Part shown: positions 10,394-22,213 of the stretch, piece after piece
Layout: each line of letters begins with the position of its first letter
How positions within the stretch are numbered: the first letter of the stretch is position 1
Source: Styela clava
Lineage: Eukaryota; Chordata; Ascidiacea; Stolidobranchia; Styelidae
Assembly (NCBI RefSeq): GCF_964204865.1
Contig: NC_135259.1
Coordinates: forward strand, 11,604,974-11,668,973
Length of the DNA stretch: 64,000 bases
Direction: 5' to 3'
Notes under the pieces: model-generated
Database searches by the model: none
The model's input: only the letters and a program-made list of their open reading frames with translations
What the model was told of the DNA's origin: nothing
Program-made: the position numbers and the translations under genes

Positions 10394-13300
10394 AACGTTG
10401 TGTCCCATCTCTTTCAAGTTTTGAATAATATCACCATCGAAACCAGCTTCGTAATAAAGAACATCCGGTACCAAAAAATCATGAAATCGTTTGTCTTTTA
10501 TTGCATCACCAATATCATTTATACCAAAATACAAGGATCTGAAAAGTATAGATGAACAAGTAGAAGTGTAAATGTTCAGCTATACGAAAACTTGCATCAT
10601 TGTTAACTGAGAATATGAAATGTATCCATCAACTGGCGAAACAAGTCGGTTCACTGAATATCCGAGTTTTGAGCTCGAAGACCGGGACATTTAGATTGTC
10701 AAAATAGGTATAGTGACTAACAGTTTCGAGTCGTATCTGTTTTTTCAAATAGACCATTTGCCAAAGGGGAATTTTTTCTTCCTTCGCGGCTATCGAAAAA
10801 CATCAATAGTATATATAACAAAAAAACTGCAATAATCAATCTAATATACCTACTTAAGCATAACATTGGCCACTGCTCCTGGAATTCGGAAACCTCCCGA
10901 ACCCCCAATGATAAAAGCTGGATCGCCATTGCTGTCCAGAAATATAGCAGGCGTCATACAAGATAATGGACGTTTACCTCCCTCTATTTGGTTTGTCGCA
11001 GACAAATGAGAATCATGTTCATTGTCGCCATCTTGAGGAATGTAGAAAAGAAATTTATAGTACTGATTCAATGTTCCATACATCAGTGAACGTGATATTT
11101 ATGCAAATACGACATACTAAGAAATGAAAATAACATGAATTCATTTAAAAATAATTAAATACATACTTGGATACGAAAAATCTGCCATTTCGTTGTTAAA
11201 TACGATTCCTGTAGAAGGCGACATTATTCGAGATCCCCATATAAAATCTATCGTTGAAGTTAAAGCGACAGCGTTTTTGTCTGGGTCAATCACTGATATA
11301 TGCACGGTGGATGACATATGAGAGTCCAAAATCTTTGCACCATAATATACAGGATCATGAAACGTTCTATCATCAAGAATTTTATTCCGAGCAGAACGCG
11401 AATAATCTCCTGATACAATTTGATTTTGAATATTCAATACAGTTTGATCATAATCGGGATCCCCCATGCTGTATTGGGCACCAAAAGCATGTCGGAAGGC
11501 TTCATCAGTACGATGACACTGCAATGCAGGGTTCCTTTTGTAATCATCCGGTTTCATGTTAAATAAATCCATAACAGAAAGGATTGAGCCCAACACTGGT
11601 CCACCTGAAGGCAACGGCGGCGCATGCATTGTATATCCAGCGTTAGCAAGTTTCATCGTGATTGTAGGTTTTTCAAGCACTGAATAATCCTGAAATGAAA
11701 TTTTTTTCTACATCCATCAAAAGCGATTAAAGTAAATACTGCATAATACTACTGAATCTGCATGTGGTTTTCATCCAAATCAGGCATCGTTGCGTAATAC
11801 CTCGCACCACTGTCTTTCATAATTTATTAAAAAAAATGAACAAGACTTACCATACTTGGATATTCAATTAAGTTTATACTAAACACGAGAATAGATTTTT
11901 TAATTAATACAACAAATACTGACCTACAGAAAAATTTAGTATAACTCACTGTTAAATCTTGCTTTGTCAGAATTCCCCCTTGACATTGAATTTCGTGAAT
12001 CATATTATCAGCAATTTCACCATTGTAGAAAACATCTATGCCTTGTTTTTGTATCTTTTCTAGTGTATCAGCAAGTAGAGGATTTTTCACTGTATCTCCT
12101 TCTTGTTTAACCTAGAAATATATGATGAGTCATTTTTTATTACTTTATCAATTATTGTTCAAATTTATGTCGCTAAATCACAAAAGTAAGTTTATAAAAG
12201 TAATTTACTGATGTAAACACTATGCTACAGAAATTATGGGAATAAATTTTTATTTGTAAAAAATGGATTAAATGTGCCACCTTACTCTAACACTACTAGT
12301 GGAAATTTAAACGTTCACTGCAATCTATCTGATATGGAATAAGTTTTCATTCCATGTATCCAAACCAATGCAATAGTTGAAACATAGTAACTAGACATAA
12401 AATAGACCAAGGATTGTTTTTGTTATTTTTGTAGTAAAACCGCATTTTTCTTTATGAGATGAAGTAGGTATCTTATGCAACGTTTTTAATTTAGAAATTT
12501 CTTCTGTGGTACGAGCCGTACCACAGATTTGAAAATAGTTGTATATACTATATTTGTAATGAAGGACAACATTTTAACATTCGCGGGCAGGAGTGCTAAC
12601 AGTATAAGTTTGTTTCTCACAAGCGCACCAGTCACCCTCTATAGTACCATCTGCTGTTTTATTGATGCTACTTACTCCAGTTTTATCTTCAGTACAATAA
12701 ACATCACTAAATGTTGAATTCGGATCCTTTTTTATAACATTGTCGTAAAGATTTTCCAACATTATAGCCATTTGCTTACTAACTTTGAACCCATTTCTAG
12801 CTTTATCAATTGCAGGTTGGAATAACTCTCCCCAAGATAAATTTCCTCCGTATTTCTTAAATGCGTACCTGTAGTATAAATGAATTCTATCGCTTATCGT
12901 GATTAAATTATATAGGCCCTAATAAAATTTTCTTCGACATCTCTGTTCAATGTAATAACAAAATGTTTTACAACATTCTTGATTTAAACATATGAAAGAA
13001 TTACCAAATGTTTCGTTAAAGTTTGCAAATAGTATAGATATATAGACCACTGGAAAACTTCGACATTCGTCCACAAGTCAATCTCTAATTTTTATCGGAT
13101 CTACCAAAAGCAATACTGAAATGCTACGTGTTAAAAATCATAAATTAAAAATCAGGGAAGGATTAACAAAAACGGGGAGGATTAACAAGAAAAATTTATT
13201 CAGCTAAATAACTTACTCCAGGCCTTTGAGTTCCCCTGGTACCGCAATAAACTTTGCACCTCTGATATAATCTCCCATTTCCAAAAACATTTCACGAGTT

Positions 13301-15719
13301 GCACCCGCGGGTGCCTTTTCTCTGGCTATGATGGATGTGGTTGATTTTGTTGACGAATTGTAGATAGTCATTATACATCCTCCACCTGAATGAGTGTTGA
13401 TAATCAACTGTTCACAACCGCTAAATCAATTTTGCATTTCTTATTACCCGAATCTAACAGCACTCATGCACGTATTTAGTTCCCTTTGTATCAGTATTTA
13501 CATCAGAATACCGGTGTACACGAAAAAATGCAACGCACTTCCTTATGTTTTCTCTTACCGTGAATAATGAATTACTCTATTCCTCAAACAGTGCTTCCCA
13601 ACCAGTGGCGTATCTGCATAAAATGGCGCCCATGGCAACGTTTGAAAATGCACCCCCTTGATCGTTGACTGACTATTTTTATTAACAGCTTTTGTTGGAA
13701 TTACGTTATTATTTAAATACAAATTGCTGATATTTTTAATTCCGAATTATATTATTGGAACATTTTAAAACTAAAACTTTTCACCGTTTTTGCGCCCCTA
13801 TCCAAACGGCGCCCATGGCGGGAGCCCTGGCTGCCATACCCTAGATATGCCACTGTTCCCAACCAGTGGATCGCGATGCATTTCCAACACTTTCCAAAAT
13901 GGGTCGCGACGCACTTCCAAATGGTGTATACATTTTACAATTAGATCGGAAAATCGTGACATCATCATTACTTGACAATAATCTCATGAAACAATTAACA
14001 GTTGGAATTATTCGTTGTGTCTCGTTAATAATTTTAGTACGCCCCTACAAGTGTTGGAAAGTGTAGGTAGGCTACTAGGTTGATTGATAATTTGTTGGAT
14101 CAGAGTAGACAATAGCAAATACGCCGGTTTATGTAGTTGTTAATCTTACGTCGAATGAGTTGCATTTTGAATACTGGGTAAACCAGAGGTAATATACTTT
14201 ATTTAAATTTCATAATTTTGTTTGATTTTTGAAAGCCACAATTTTTTCAAAAACAAAAGGTAAGGGAGTAAAAGAAAAAAAACACAACGTTTATATTGTC
14301 AATGCTACGTTGTGTGTGAGCTTGTCTCCTATCAATCCTCGACTTGATCTGATAATATTCAATATGCGAGCTCACGTTTTGCATTAATATTAAATTGCAC
14401 GTGGATTATATCTTTTCTCGTATATTAACATTTCATTGTGGGTCGCACAAAAAATGGAAATAAAAGTGCGTCGCGAACTGAAAAAGGTTGTGAAGCACTA
14501 ATCTAAAATATTCATTGAAATACTCTGGATGTAACCATACCTATTCCAGAATAATACGGTTCGACGACACCTTGGCACAAAATAACCGCTATTGCTGCAT
14601 CAACTGCATTTCCGCCTGCTTTCAAAATATCACGACCGACTTCTGAGCATTCAAGTTGACCTATATTAAAAAAGAATTACCGGTAAATGTTATACTAAGG
14701 ACTTGATATACGCATTATCGCGTGGGCATAAACAGCGGTTAAACGCAGGTGTGTATACACTTTTCCCCGATTCGGTTGCCAATGGGTGTTCCCACAACAT
14801 TTGACCAGAAAAATCATTTATTTTTATACTTTATCATTGAAAATATCGGATGCTTATTCCTAGAGTGATTACGCGAGTTGGCATAAAAACTGGTTGCGTG
14901 TTTCAAACTATCATTTTTATTCACTTGTCACTTAAAATTCCTGGTAGAAAAGTTTAGCCTAGTCTATCACGCCATTTCTAGACTAATTTTTGATTACTGC
15001 AATAAAACTAAAGACTCATAGAAAAACGAAATGATCATTGAGTTATTTAATCCTAGCCTAAATCTTGGAAACACAACCAAAACTGACAAATGGAATTCAA
15101 TACGTGTACCACTAAAACGGGTAATGTTTACAATCATGCCTGAAAATCTGTCCAAATGATCAAAGGGTCTAATCGGCTTGTAAAATTCATGTTGCTAGGT
15201 CACGTTTTGCGTCTTTCTGATTAGCCATTATTACGGAAGTAAAAAAGGAAGTAGATGCTCGGGTAAACATCCAGTCTTCTTCTTTCCCCTAAGGCGGGTT
15301 GAATGTTTAAATTATCTACCTTCTATATACACGTTGAGGAACAACGGGAGGATAAAATCGATGGTACGCTATGCTGTATTAGCACAACAATACTTATAAG
15401 AGTTATTGCGTTCTTGATATATATTGGTCTAGTCTGCACACAAAATCTAGAAAATTTAAATATTTTACTGCCTCTTCAAATGAATAGACAAAACAGTTGT
15501 AGGCCTACATACTATGTGGAAACATGATGAGCGAACATGTTTACAATTGTAATAGATTCAAAATAAGTTGAATATAAGGATTAACTAATCTGAATTATGA
15601 ATGCATTATTAGATGTTTTACAATCAAGAACTTTATGAATATCAAATGTAAACTAACATACCGGAAGCGACGGCAGCTTGATGGTATATGCCTGTTTGAT
15701 TCATCTTCTTCGTTAGGTG
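10394..15719 (-). CDS. Gamma-glutamyltransferase, paralogue 1 (partial model)
   Basis: Gamma-glutamyltransferases are membrane-anchored ectoenzymes that cleave the gamma-glutamyl bond of glutathione and related compounds. Minus-strand exons: 15662-15719 (HLTKKMNQTGIYHQAAVAS), 14541-14660 (CSEVGRDILKAGGNAVDAA), 13217-13385 (GGGCIMTIYNSSTKS; REKAP), 12676-12868, 11950-12111, 11167-11689, 10854-11031 and 10394-10538. All junctions are GT-AG and phases agree. The large exon carries the autocleavage/nucleophile site, SSTVHISVIDPDKN (human Thr381 context), then LTSTIDFIWGS and NNEMADFS. Human Asn401 corresponds to Asp here, and human Ser452 to Cys (PLSCMTP). The ATG at 15702-15704 cannot be the true start if the gene matches copy 3, which has a separate anchor exon; I did not find that exon here. 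The last 30-40 residues of the family, after ...EMGHNV, are also not located. The intron at 13386-14540 is mostly transposon. Confidence 0.88.
13589..14503. mobile_element. hAT element in a GGT1 intron, host of a nested element
   Basis: The left end is CAGTGCTTCCCAACC and the right end reads back as TAGTGCTTCACAACC. Inside both ends are TCGCGACGCACTT-type segments. The flanks TCCTCAAA and ATCTAAAA agree at five of eight bases, consistent with a decayed 8-bp duplication. The left arm is split by the element at 13603-13855. There is no transposase frame. It fills most of the intron between the exons at 13217-13385 and 14541-14660. Confidence 0.65.
13603..13855. mobile_element. Nested hAT MITE
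   Basis: The termini are CAGTGGCGTATCT and AGATATGCCACTG. A perfect 8-bp duplication, TTCCCAAC, at 13595-13602 and 13856-13863 lies within the terminal repeat of the surrounding hAT element, so this one inserted later. It is 253 bp and non-coding, with GGCGCCCATGG near both ends. Confidence 0.9.
14880..15300 (+). repeat. Dispersed repeat A, long copy
   Basis: This is one of the fuller copies. It begins with GCGAGTTGGC, continues with TTTAGCCTAGTCTATCACG, TTTTTGATTACTGCAAT, CAAAACTGACAAAT and GGTAATGTTTACAA, and ends near AGTAGATGCTCGGGTAAA. It lies in the GGT1 intron between 14661 and 15661. It is non-coding. Confidence 0.7.
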
Positions 15720-18047
15720 CTATAGCCTATATATAATATTATGATTAGACGTTGTGTTGTAAAGGCAGACGGGAGCGGTCCAATCCTTAATCCTTGATCT
15801 CTATTGCACCCTCTTTCTGAGAATGCCTGATCTCCACTCCTATCAACGAATGCAAAGATACCAAAATTCACCAGCACACAATTGATTTTTTATTACCAAT
15901 TTGAACGCCACGATTCTCCAGTATCTTACGGATAAATACTGTTACTTTCTGCCTCGACACTCCCCTCTTATCTTTTTTTATACAAACCGTGACGTGCTTA
16001 TATATAATAAATTGGGTCACTGAGTTAATGTACTATCAAGCACGGCTGGAGATCCAACCTTGATTGTACGGTCAAAACAACATGTTTTGTCCTCGGGCTG
16101 TGGCCTGAGACACGAATGCCGCACCATAACTACGAATTGTTATCACCAACTCGTTTTGTCCTAGTTCAAATTATCTGAGTTAAACCCGATCCAATCCAAT
16201 GCGTGAGCCAATTTTATATGGTCTGTGGGAGCTAATAGACAATAATTGAAGGTTCAACTTATTCGATAAAAGATTTTATGTCCTGAAACTCGTTCTGGGA
16301 TGTCTTCTCTGTATACACTGCTGATTTCCTTCAGAGTAGACGTAAAGTTATATCTCGAAATTCTCAATTCATACCAACGTATTATTGTCTAGGATGCAAA
16401 TACGTGCAATGCATTTCCTTTAAAGTATGCTTGATCAATGTTTCAACACTTCGTCAGCAGAAATGCACTGAGATAAGAAACAAGTAACTTATGCAGATAT
16501 ATATGTTATGTATTTGTGGGCTACAGATAATACGAATACACAGACAACTACAATGTTTATGAATGTTTCTTCTGCTTTTGTCAGAATTTCAGACCATACT
16601 CAAATTTGTTCCACTTTCACTCTAGTTAAATTTTTTACGAGGTTCAATGTGAATTTGTTTGTTAAATGATAATTATCCCTTTGTTGGCAAAAGAAATATT
16701 TTAAACTAAATTTGTGTGATTGACTGTTAGAATGATGAAGAGTATTAGTTTATAAATATATTCCACTAAGCGTGGAATTTCATTGACTAAATTTTTGTAG
16801 TTAAGTGCAGTGAAACTTTCAATCTCAAACTCGAACGACGTAAGAAATTTGTCTTAATAAAAAATTATCTATATTCGCTAATCGGTTGCTGTTTCCTCTA
16901 CCATACAAGCTGTACACCACTTAAAACTAAATGGAAGTTATCCTTATAGTAAATATTTTCACATATTTTTTTTAATTTAGAAAAAAACTTGATTTGCCGC
17001 ATGATTATATTGCAGCAACTTTGAAAGTCACCATTCATATACCAAAAAAACATTCTTGAAGTTTCCTAGCGCTGATAGTTCCAATTTGCCGAAATATTTT
17101 GTCCTCGAAGCATCAAGGAAACATATATGACCCCAGGACCAGATTATGCCTTTTAGAGGCCCTAGGCACCTTTGGTGCCCTATATTAAAAAAAAAGTAAC
17201 AATAATGAAGGATTGGTTATAAGAAAGTTTCATTATTTATTACACTAATTCAGGGACAAGTTACGATTATTTTTGCATTATTCATTATTGGGAAACATTA
17301 CTGCTCCGCCAGCCTCGCTGATTTTTCTATTTTCTTTCCCTCGTCTACTTGTAATTGCCCTTTGCTGATAATATATATTTTTTTCCCTTGACTGCTTGAG
17401 GTCATCGCAATTTTTTTTACCATTCTCATTCCCACCTTAGTTGTGTGCTTGTTTCGTTGCTGATTTCACTTCACAACTTGCTTGATTTTGTTGTCTTTTA
17501 TTGCGCAGATTGGGTTACTTGCTGCTTTAATACTTGAAACTGCTTGCAGCTTGGTTACAGGCTGATTTTTTTGTACTTATGTACTATTTTATTTATTTGG
17601 TTATTGGCTGTTTTTCTCATATCCATCCATGGGACCTCGATGTTTTTCATTCTCATTCTCTTTACTGTTTGCGGATTTAGGTTGGTACTTGCTGTTTTTT
17701 TTTTTTTACCCTGAGTCAGTATACGTCGTTTTTCTCTTTCTCCATTGGGCCTTGTTTATTTCCATTTTCACAACCAGTCTTTTCTGATTGCTTACTGCTG
17801 CTGCTTTGTCTCTTAATTTTTCTTGACTGGTCTCCTTGGCCCCGCCGCTGGCCTCGCTGGTTGATATTTTCGCTCACTCCCCCATGTTTATTCTTCTTGA
17901 CTGGTGTGCTTCTGACAACGCTACTCCCGCAACCACTTTTATTGTCTGCTGGTCCTTCCCTATACAACTTGGTCTACCCTATTTGGTTTGAACTCACCCT
18001 CATACCTGACCTGATGTTTGCTCATGTCTCTACGCTTCCCCTGCGCC
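15720..18047. other. Intergenic, no supported gene
   Basis: This is the 5' side of GGT paralogue 1, where its missing anchor exon and promoter should lie, but I could not recognise them. A minus-strand frame at 17716-17967 (83 residues, lysine/serine/glycine-rich, low complexity) resembles degraded retroelement leader sequence more than a host gene. A related low-complexity stretch lies at about 17300-17450. Confidence 0.45.
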
Positions 18048-19190
18048 CAGTGGCGTGCCTAGAGGGGGGCGAAAGGGGCAGCCTCCCGGGCAGCACGTTG
18101 TAGGGGGCAGCAAAACCAAGCTGTAGAGTAGGCGTTATTATACATTTTTTTCTCGATGTGTTTTTATTAAATTAAAAGCCCATGTTATGTGTTTAGTGAT
18201 GTGTGACTGACTGGAGAGTCCACTATGGATGCGTTCTCGGTCATTAGCCCTATCACAGGTATTTTTGTACTAATTTTCTGATTACTGCAATTAAAATATA
18301 TGATAAGACAGTATAATCATTGGGTTCCATTATCTTTGCACCACGTACATTTGCACCCAGGTACAATTGCATTTTCATACTTTTGTACCCACGGACATTT
18401 GCACCCGCAGATTTTGGCACCCACATACAGACTGCACCCATGAACATTTAAACCCATGAATATTTGGACCCATGGACATTTGCATCAACGTAGCCCACAT
18501 TTGCACCCGTAAACATTTACACCCATTGATACCATCTTCTTTGAAGTAAAAGAGATTCTATTGCCATTTGTGCCGAAATAAAGACATCCTAATGTTATGC
18601 TTTCTAATCAAAACTACCCGCAAACCCGAACGTAGCCTACATGGGTGCAAATGTACATGGGTACAAACGTCCACTGGTGCAAATGTCCGTGGGTGCCAAT
18701 ATCCGCGTGTGCAATCTATATACAGGTAGTAAAATCTATGGGTGCAAATGTCGGTGGTTGCAAAGGTATGCAAGTGCAAATGTCCTGGGTACAGGTAACG
18801 GGTGCAAATGTGCTGTCGCCCAATCATTGACTTATTTGATTTTTTCTGAAATTTTCAAAACACAACCAAAAACTAATAAATAGCATGTGAAAACAAGGCA
18901 ATGGTAAAACCATGTCAGAAAATCTGCTTGTGCGACTGCTAAAACATCTAAGTAGCAATCGGACATATAAATTAGTGGCTTGCTTTTTTGATATATGAGT
19001 TTGATCTCATACATGTGAGTTTGTTGCTCAGTTTGAATATTTATTCAATAAAACAAACGTTTATATCTTACTTGACTTTTAATTGCTTTAATTTATCTGT
19101 TTATCCCCCGAATTATTTTTGAAGTTAGGTATAAGAGGCAGCATTATCAGAAACACGCCCCGGGCAGCAGAAAAGTTTGGCACGCTCCTG
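18048..19190. mobile_element. hAT element containing repeat A and a fold-back element
   Basis: The left end is CAGTGGCGTGCCTAG and the right end reads back as CAGGAGCGTGCCAAA. A perfect 8-bp duplication CCTGCGCC lies at 18040-18047 and 19191-19198. Just inside both ends is a CCCGGGCAGCA-type segment. The interior is dispersed repeat A (left half near 18245-18322, right half near 18830-19000), itself split by the fold-back element at 18323-18821. No transposase frame remains. Confidence 0.85.
18323..18821. mobile_element. Fold-back element built from 16-bp units, 8-bp target duplication
   Basis: The left arm is a degenerate array of ACATTTGCACCCATGG units. The right arm is the same array in reverse complement (GGGTGCAAATGTACATGG). 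The centre near 18540-18640 is single-copy. The array is flanked by the direct repeat AATCATTG at 18315-18322 and 18822-18829, inside repeat A. Open frames within it are by-products of the repeat. Similar arrays occur at 21545-22165 and 26069-26245. Confidence 0.8.
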
Positions 19191-19198
19191 CCTGCGCC

Positions 19199-20460
19199 AC
19201 TGCAACTGATGAGAACCGAGTGGACCAGAATCTTACTCAATTAACAACGTCACGCTTGGTAGCCCACGACGAGGCTAATGACCCCGAGAAAATTATATTA
19301 AACATACTGCGTTGAGTCAAAACGGGGTTATTCATGCCTCAGTGGAAGCCGTTCATCCTAAATTATTTTGTTTAAAGAAGTGAATATTCAAACCAAATTT
19401 CTGAGCAGAGGAATACTAAGAGTGGAAAACATCAATTTGATCTTTTTAATCTCTTGTGCTAACTGACCGTCATATCTCTGATTTACTGTTTCTGACATAT
19501 TGAAACGATATCATACACACTGAAAATACCATAAAAAACATAAATTTGGCTTTACTGTTTATACATTTATAGATCATCGCAAGGGAAAATGTTGAAATTG
19601 GCGCGGCGTTCTGCTCTTTTACATATTGAAATTGAAACGATATCATAAACACTGAAAATAAAACACGAATGTTGACATAGTTAAAATTTGTTTGCATAAT
19701 TATTTATTCCATACAATCCTAAGATTAACAATAGATCAATTCTAGTATTTGGACAAATATCGCGTCTACATGCTTTTGCTGAGCATACGGTATAAGACTA
19801 CTATTGATTTAAACATTTTGAATTTCCATAATACAGCAACGGATAAATCCATTGCCTTTATGGGCGTGATGTCTATGCCGAGCGCAGTTTATAAACATTG
19901 ATCGAGAAGTTTTAAAGGTATTGCGACACATCAGATTCAGCAGCATTTGAATAAAATTAGAAATACACTGATAATAAATATTGTCCCAGAGGTTGCTATA
20001 AACTATAAAGTGAACGCAATTTACTGTATTTGATACTTTCAAATTCTTTTCGGCGTGCTTTTCATCAACGTTGCTTGATAAAGTTATAAAATTTCTGTGT
20101 TTTAGGTTTGAACGATGAAATACCATTTTTATCATAGTCAAGCCAGCTGCAACCCTGTTCGCAGAATGTTTTATGTTCATTCTCCATATTTAAACTGGGT
20201 AATGCCATGAATCACAAATAAGCTCGGGGTGTTGTAGTTTGTTAGACGATCTTATTTGAATCAATGAAATACGGAGAAGAGCAGCTGTTATAATCGATCA
20301 AAATGGATATGAGAAGTTAAATAAGAAAATGAAATGTAAAAAATTACAAATACACTTTGAATTGAAGAATTTATATTGGAATTTTAAATTGCATAATTTT
20401 TTTTTTATTTATCAAATTTATTGCTGTTTATAAGTAGTATCATCTCATATAATAAGCGGT
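19199..20460. other. Non-coding interval with a short local duplication
   Basis: No gene is supported. A direct duplication of about 50 bp ('ACATATTGAAACGATATCATACACACTGAAAAT' type) occurs at about 19495-19530 and 19620-19660. A 123-residue minus frame at 19809-20180 has no recognisable features and no splice context, so I do not call it a gene. Confidence 0.45.
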
Positions 20461-20479
20461 GAAGCCGATCATATTCAAC

Positions 20480-21130
20480 GAATGTCACTGTCCTATAAAA
20501 ATGTTAAATCATTGGGAAAAGCATCTGAACTGCATTAAACAAAAAAAGTTCAAACATGGCGTTAAGCTTATTTCTATTGTCATTTCGGAATAATTACATC
20601 ATGTTTACCCTGGTCGAACTATTACTACATCTTGCTGATTGCATTGATTTATTGACCTGTGATTAGTGGTGATTTACTTTTGTTGCAGAATGTTTACGTT
20701 TAAACGTTAGCATTGCTCGTTAGGTCAGAAGCAAAATATTTGTTAATTGATAGATTACTGCCCTCAATTTCCTTTAATTTTTAATTGTTTTAGACTTTAG
20801 AAATATTTATTACCAACGGAAAAACTGGAAATCGTTAAGCGATTTATATATGAAAGATAGTATATGTTTTGTTTTATCAGAAAGTCACGACTAAAAGTTT
20901 CATTTCTGGAAAAGCTTGTTCTGAAGTTTTGCGGCCGTGTTTTTGAGTTGTTCTATGAGACGATGACTCTATGAGTATGATATAAATTATGTGAAATGCT
21001 TCACATGTCAAATTTGCATAAATATTGATAAAAAGGTTCCAGTTCCAAGCTATTGAACATAAGGTTCAGAAAGATGTTATAGGAAGAAGCCGACGTATTA
21101 CTACGTATGCCACATAAAACAAGTCGATAT
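20480..21130. repeat. Old dispersed repeat C, copy 1
   Basis: The sequence is shared in the same order with about 33900-34620. Landmarks are TTCTATTGTCATTTCGGAAT, TTAGTGGTGATT, AATATTTGTTAAT, GCTTGTTCTGAAGTTTTGC, GTGAAATGCTT and GTTCAGAAAGAT. No reading frame is conserved between the copies, so it is likely an old transposon or other non-coding duplication. Confidence 0.6.
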
Positions 21131-21159
21131 TCAAGAATATTCTGTAAGTACTGTTATTG

Positions 21160-21345
21160 TAAAATCGTTGTAAATCTATTTGAAAATCATGTTGACAATT
21201 CGTCTACCAACCGCTAGATCCAGCCCCTCTGTCACGCAAGTCAGAAAATGCGTAGATAGTAGAGGAGTCGACTTTAATTGCATTCACACGACTAAGTTTA
21301 AGTGTTTCCTCCTGTAGAATACAATTGTATGATTAGTTTGGATTG
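21160..21345 (+). repeat. Dispersed repeat D, copy 2
   Basis: It matches 8260-8445 through GTCAGAAAATGCGTAGATAG, TTAATTGCATTCACACGAC and TTTCCTCCTGTAGAATACAAT. It directly follows repeat C here. It is non-coding. Confidence 0.65.
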
Positions 21346-21544
21346 AAACAGCAATCAACTATATTGGTATATCAACATTGCACACCTAAATCCAAACTAA
21401 TCGAAAAACGTTTTAGCCATTTTATGTCACTTTTAAAAATTGTATTAAAATTTTAAAATTAAAAAGTGCGCCCTGGAATATATATATAACTTTTTTATCA
21501 CAATGAATTGGCAATCCCATACCATATACAACGGGTAGTATTCA

Positions 21545-22165
21545 CGGTGTGGCACCCAGAACATTCGCACCTGTATACTTTTGCACCCACAGACACTTCA
21601 CGCATACATTTTCACCCATAGATTTTATCATCTGCATATAAATTGCAACCGCAGACATTTGCACTCATGGACATTTGCATCCACGAACATTTGCACCCAT
21701 GGACGTTTGAGCCCATTTGCACTCAGGGACATTTGCACCCAAGAACATTTACAACCATGGACATTTGACCCGCGTACATTTGTACCGACAGACATTTGCA
21801 TACACGTACATATGCACCTAGCGAGCGGGTGCAAATGTATATGGGCGCGAAAGTAATGAAACCACAAATTTCACTTAGCACACTTGTACATGCTTATCTT
21901 TGCAGCCACGGAAATTTGCCCCCGTGGACAATTACACTCATACATTTGCACTCTCCAAACTTTAGCATACCCATACAGATTGCACTCTTGAACAGTTGTG
22001 CCTATGGACATTTACACCCACGTACATTTCGGCCACAGACATTTGCACCCATGGACATATAGACCCACGTATATTTGCGAATGTACAAAAGTATGCAGGC
22101 AAAAATGTCCTAGGTGCTGCAGTTGTGCAAATGTGCGGTTACCTTTTGGTTCATACGTGACAATT
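21545..22165. repeat. Arrays of the 16-bp TTTGCACCC unit
   Basis: About 30 degenerate copies of ACATTTGCACCCATGG run mostly in one direction. A short inverted portion near 21822-21860 ends in GGCGCGAAAGTAATGAAACC, which mirrors the left terminus of the fold-back element at 18323. Another inverted portion lies near 22080-22140. This looks like two adjacent or rearranged members of that family. I could not find a clean target duplication. Confidence 0.65.
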
Positions 22166-22213
22166 TAATGGAAACACCAATATAATATTGTGTCCTCGGT
22201 TTTAAAAACTTAC

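Noticed and set aside
17716-17967. 83-residue Lys/Ser/Gly-rich minus frame as a gene
   Set aside because: Low complexity, no splice context, and a related decayed stretch nearby suggest repeat origin.
18253-18883. Several open frames rich in CKCxWxQM-type residues
   Set aside because: They are translations of the 16-bp repeat unit, as are those at 21581-22062.
21545-22165. Regular short repeats considered as a CRISPR array
   Set aside because: The genome is eukaryotic, there are no distinct spacers, and the unit repeats directly with degenerate copies in both orientations.
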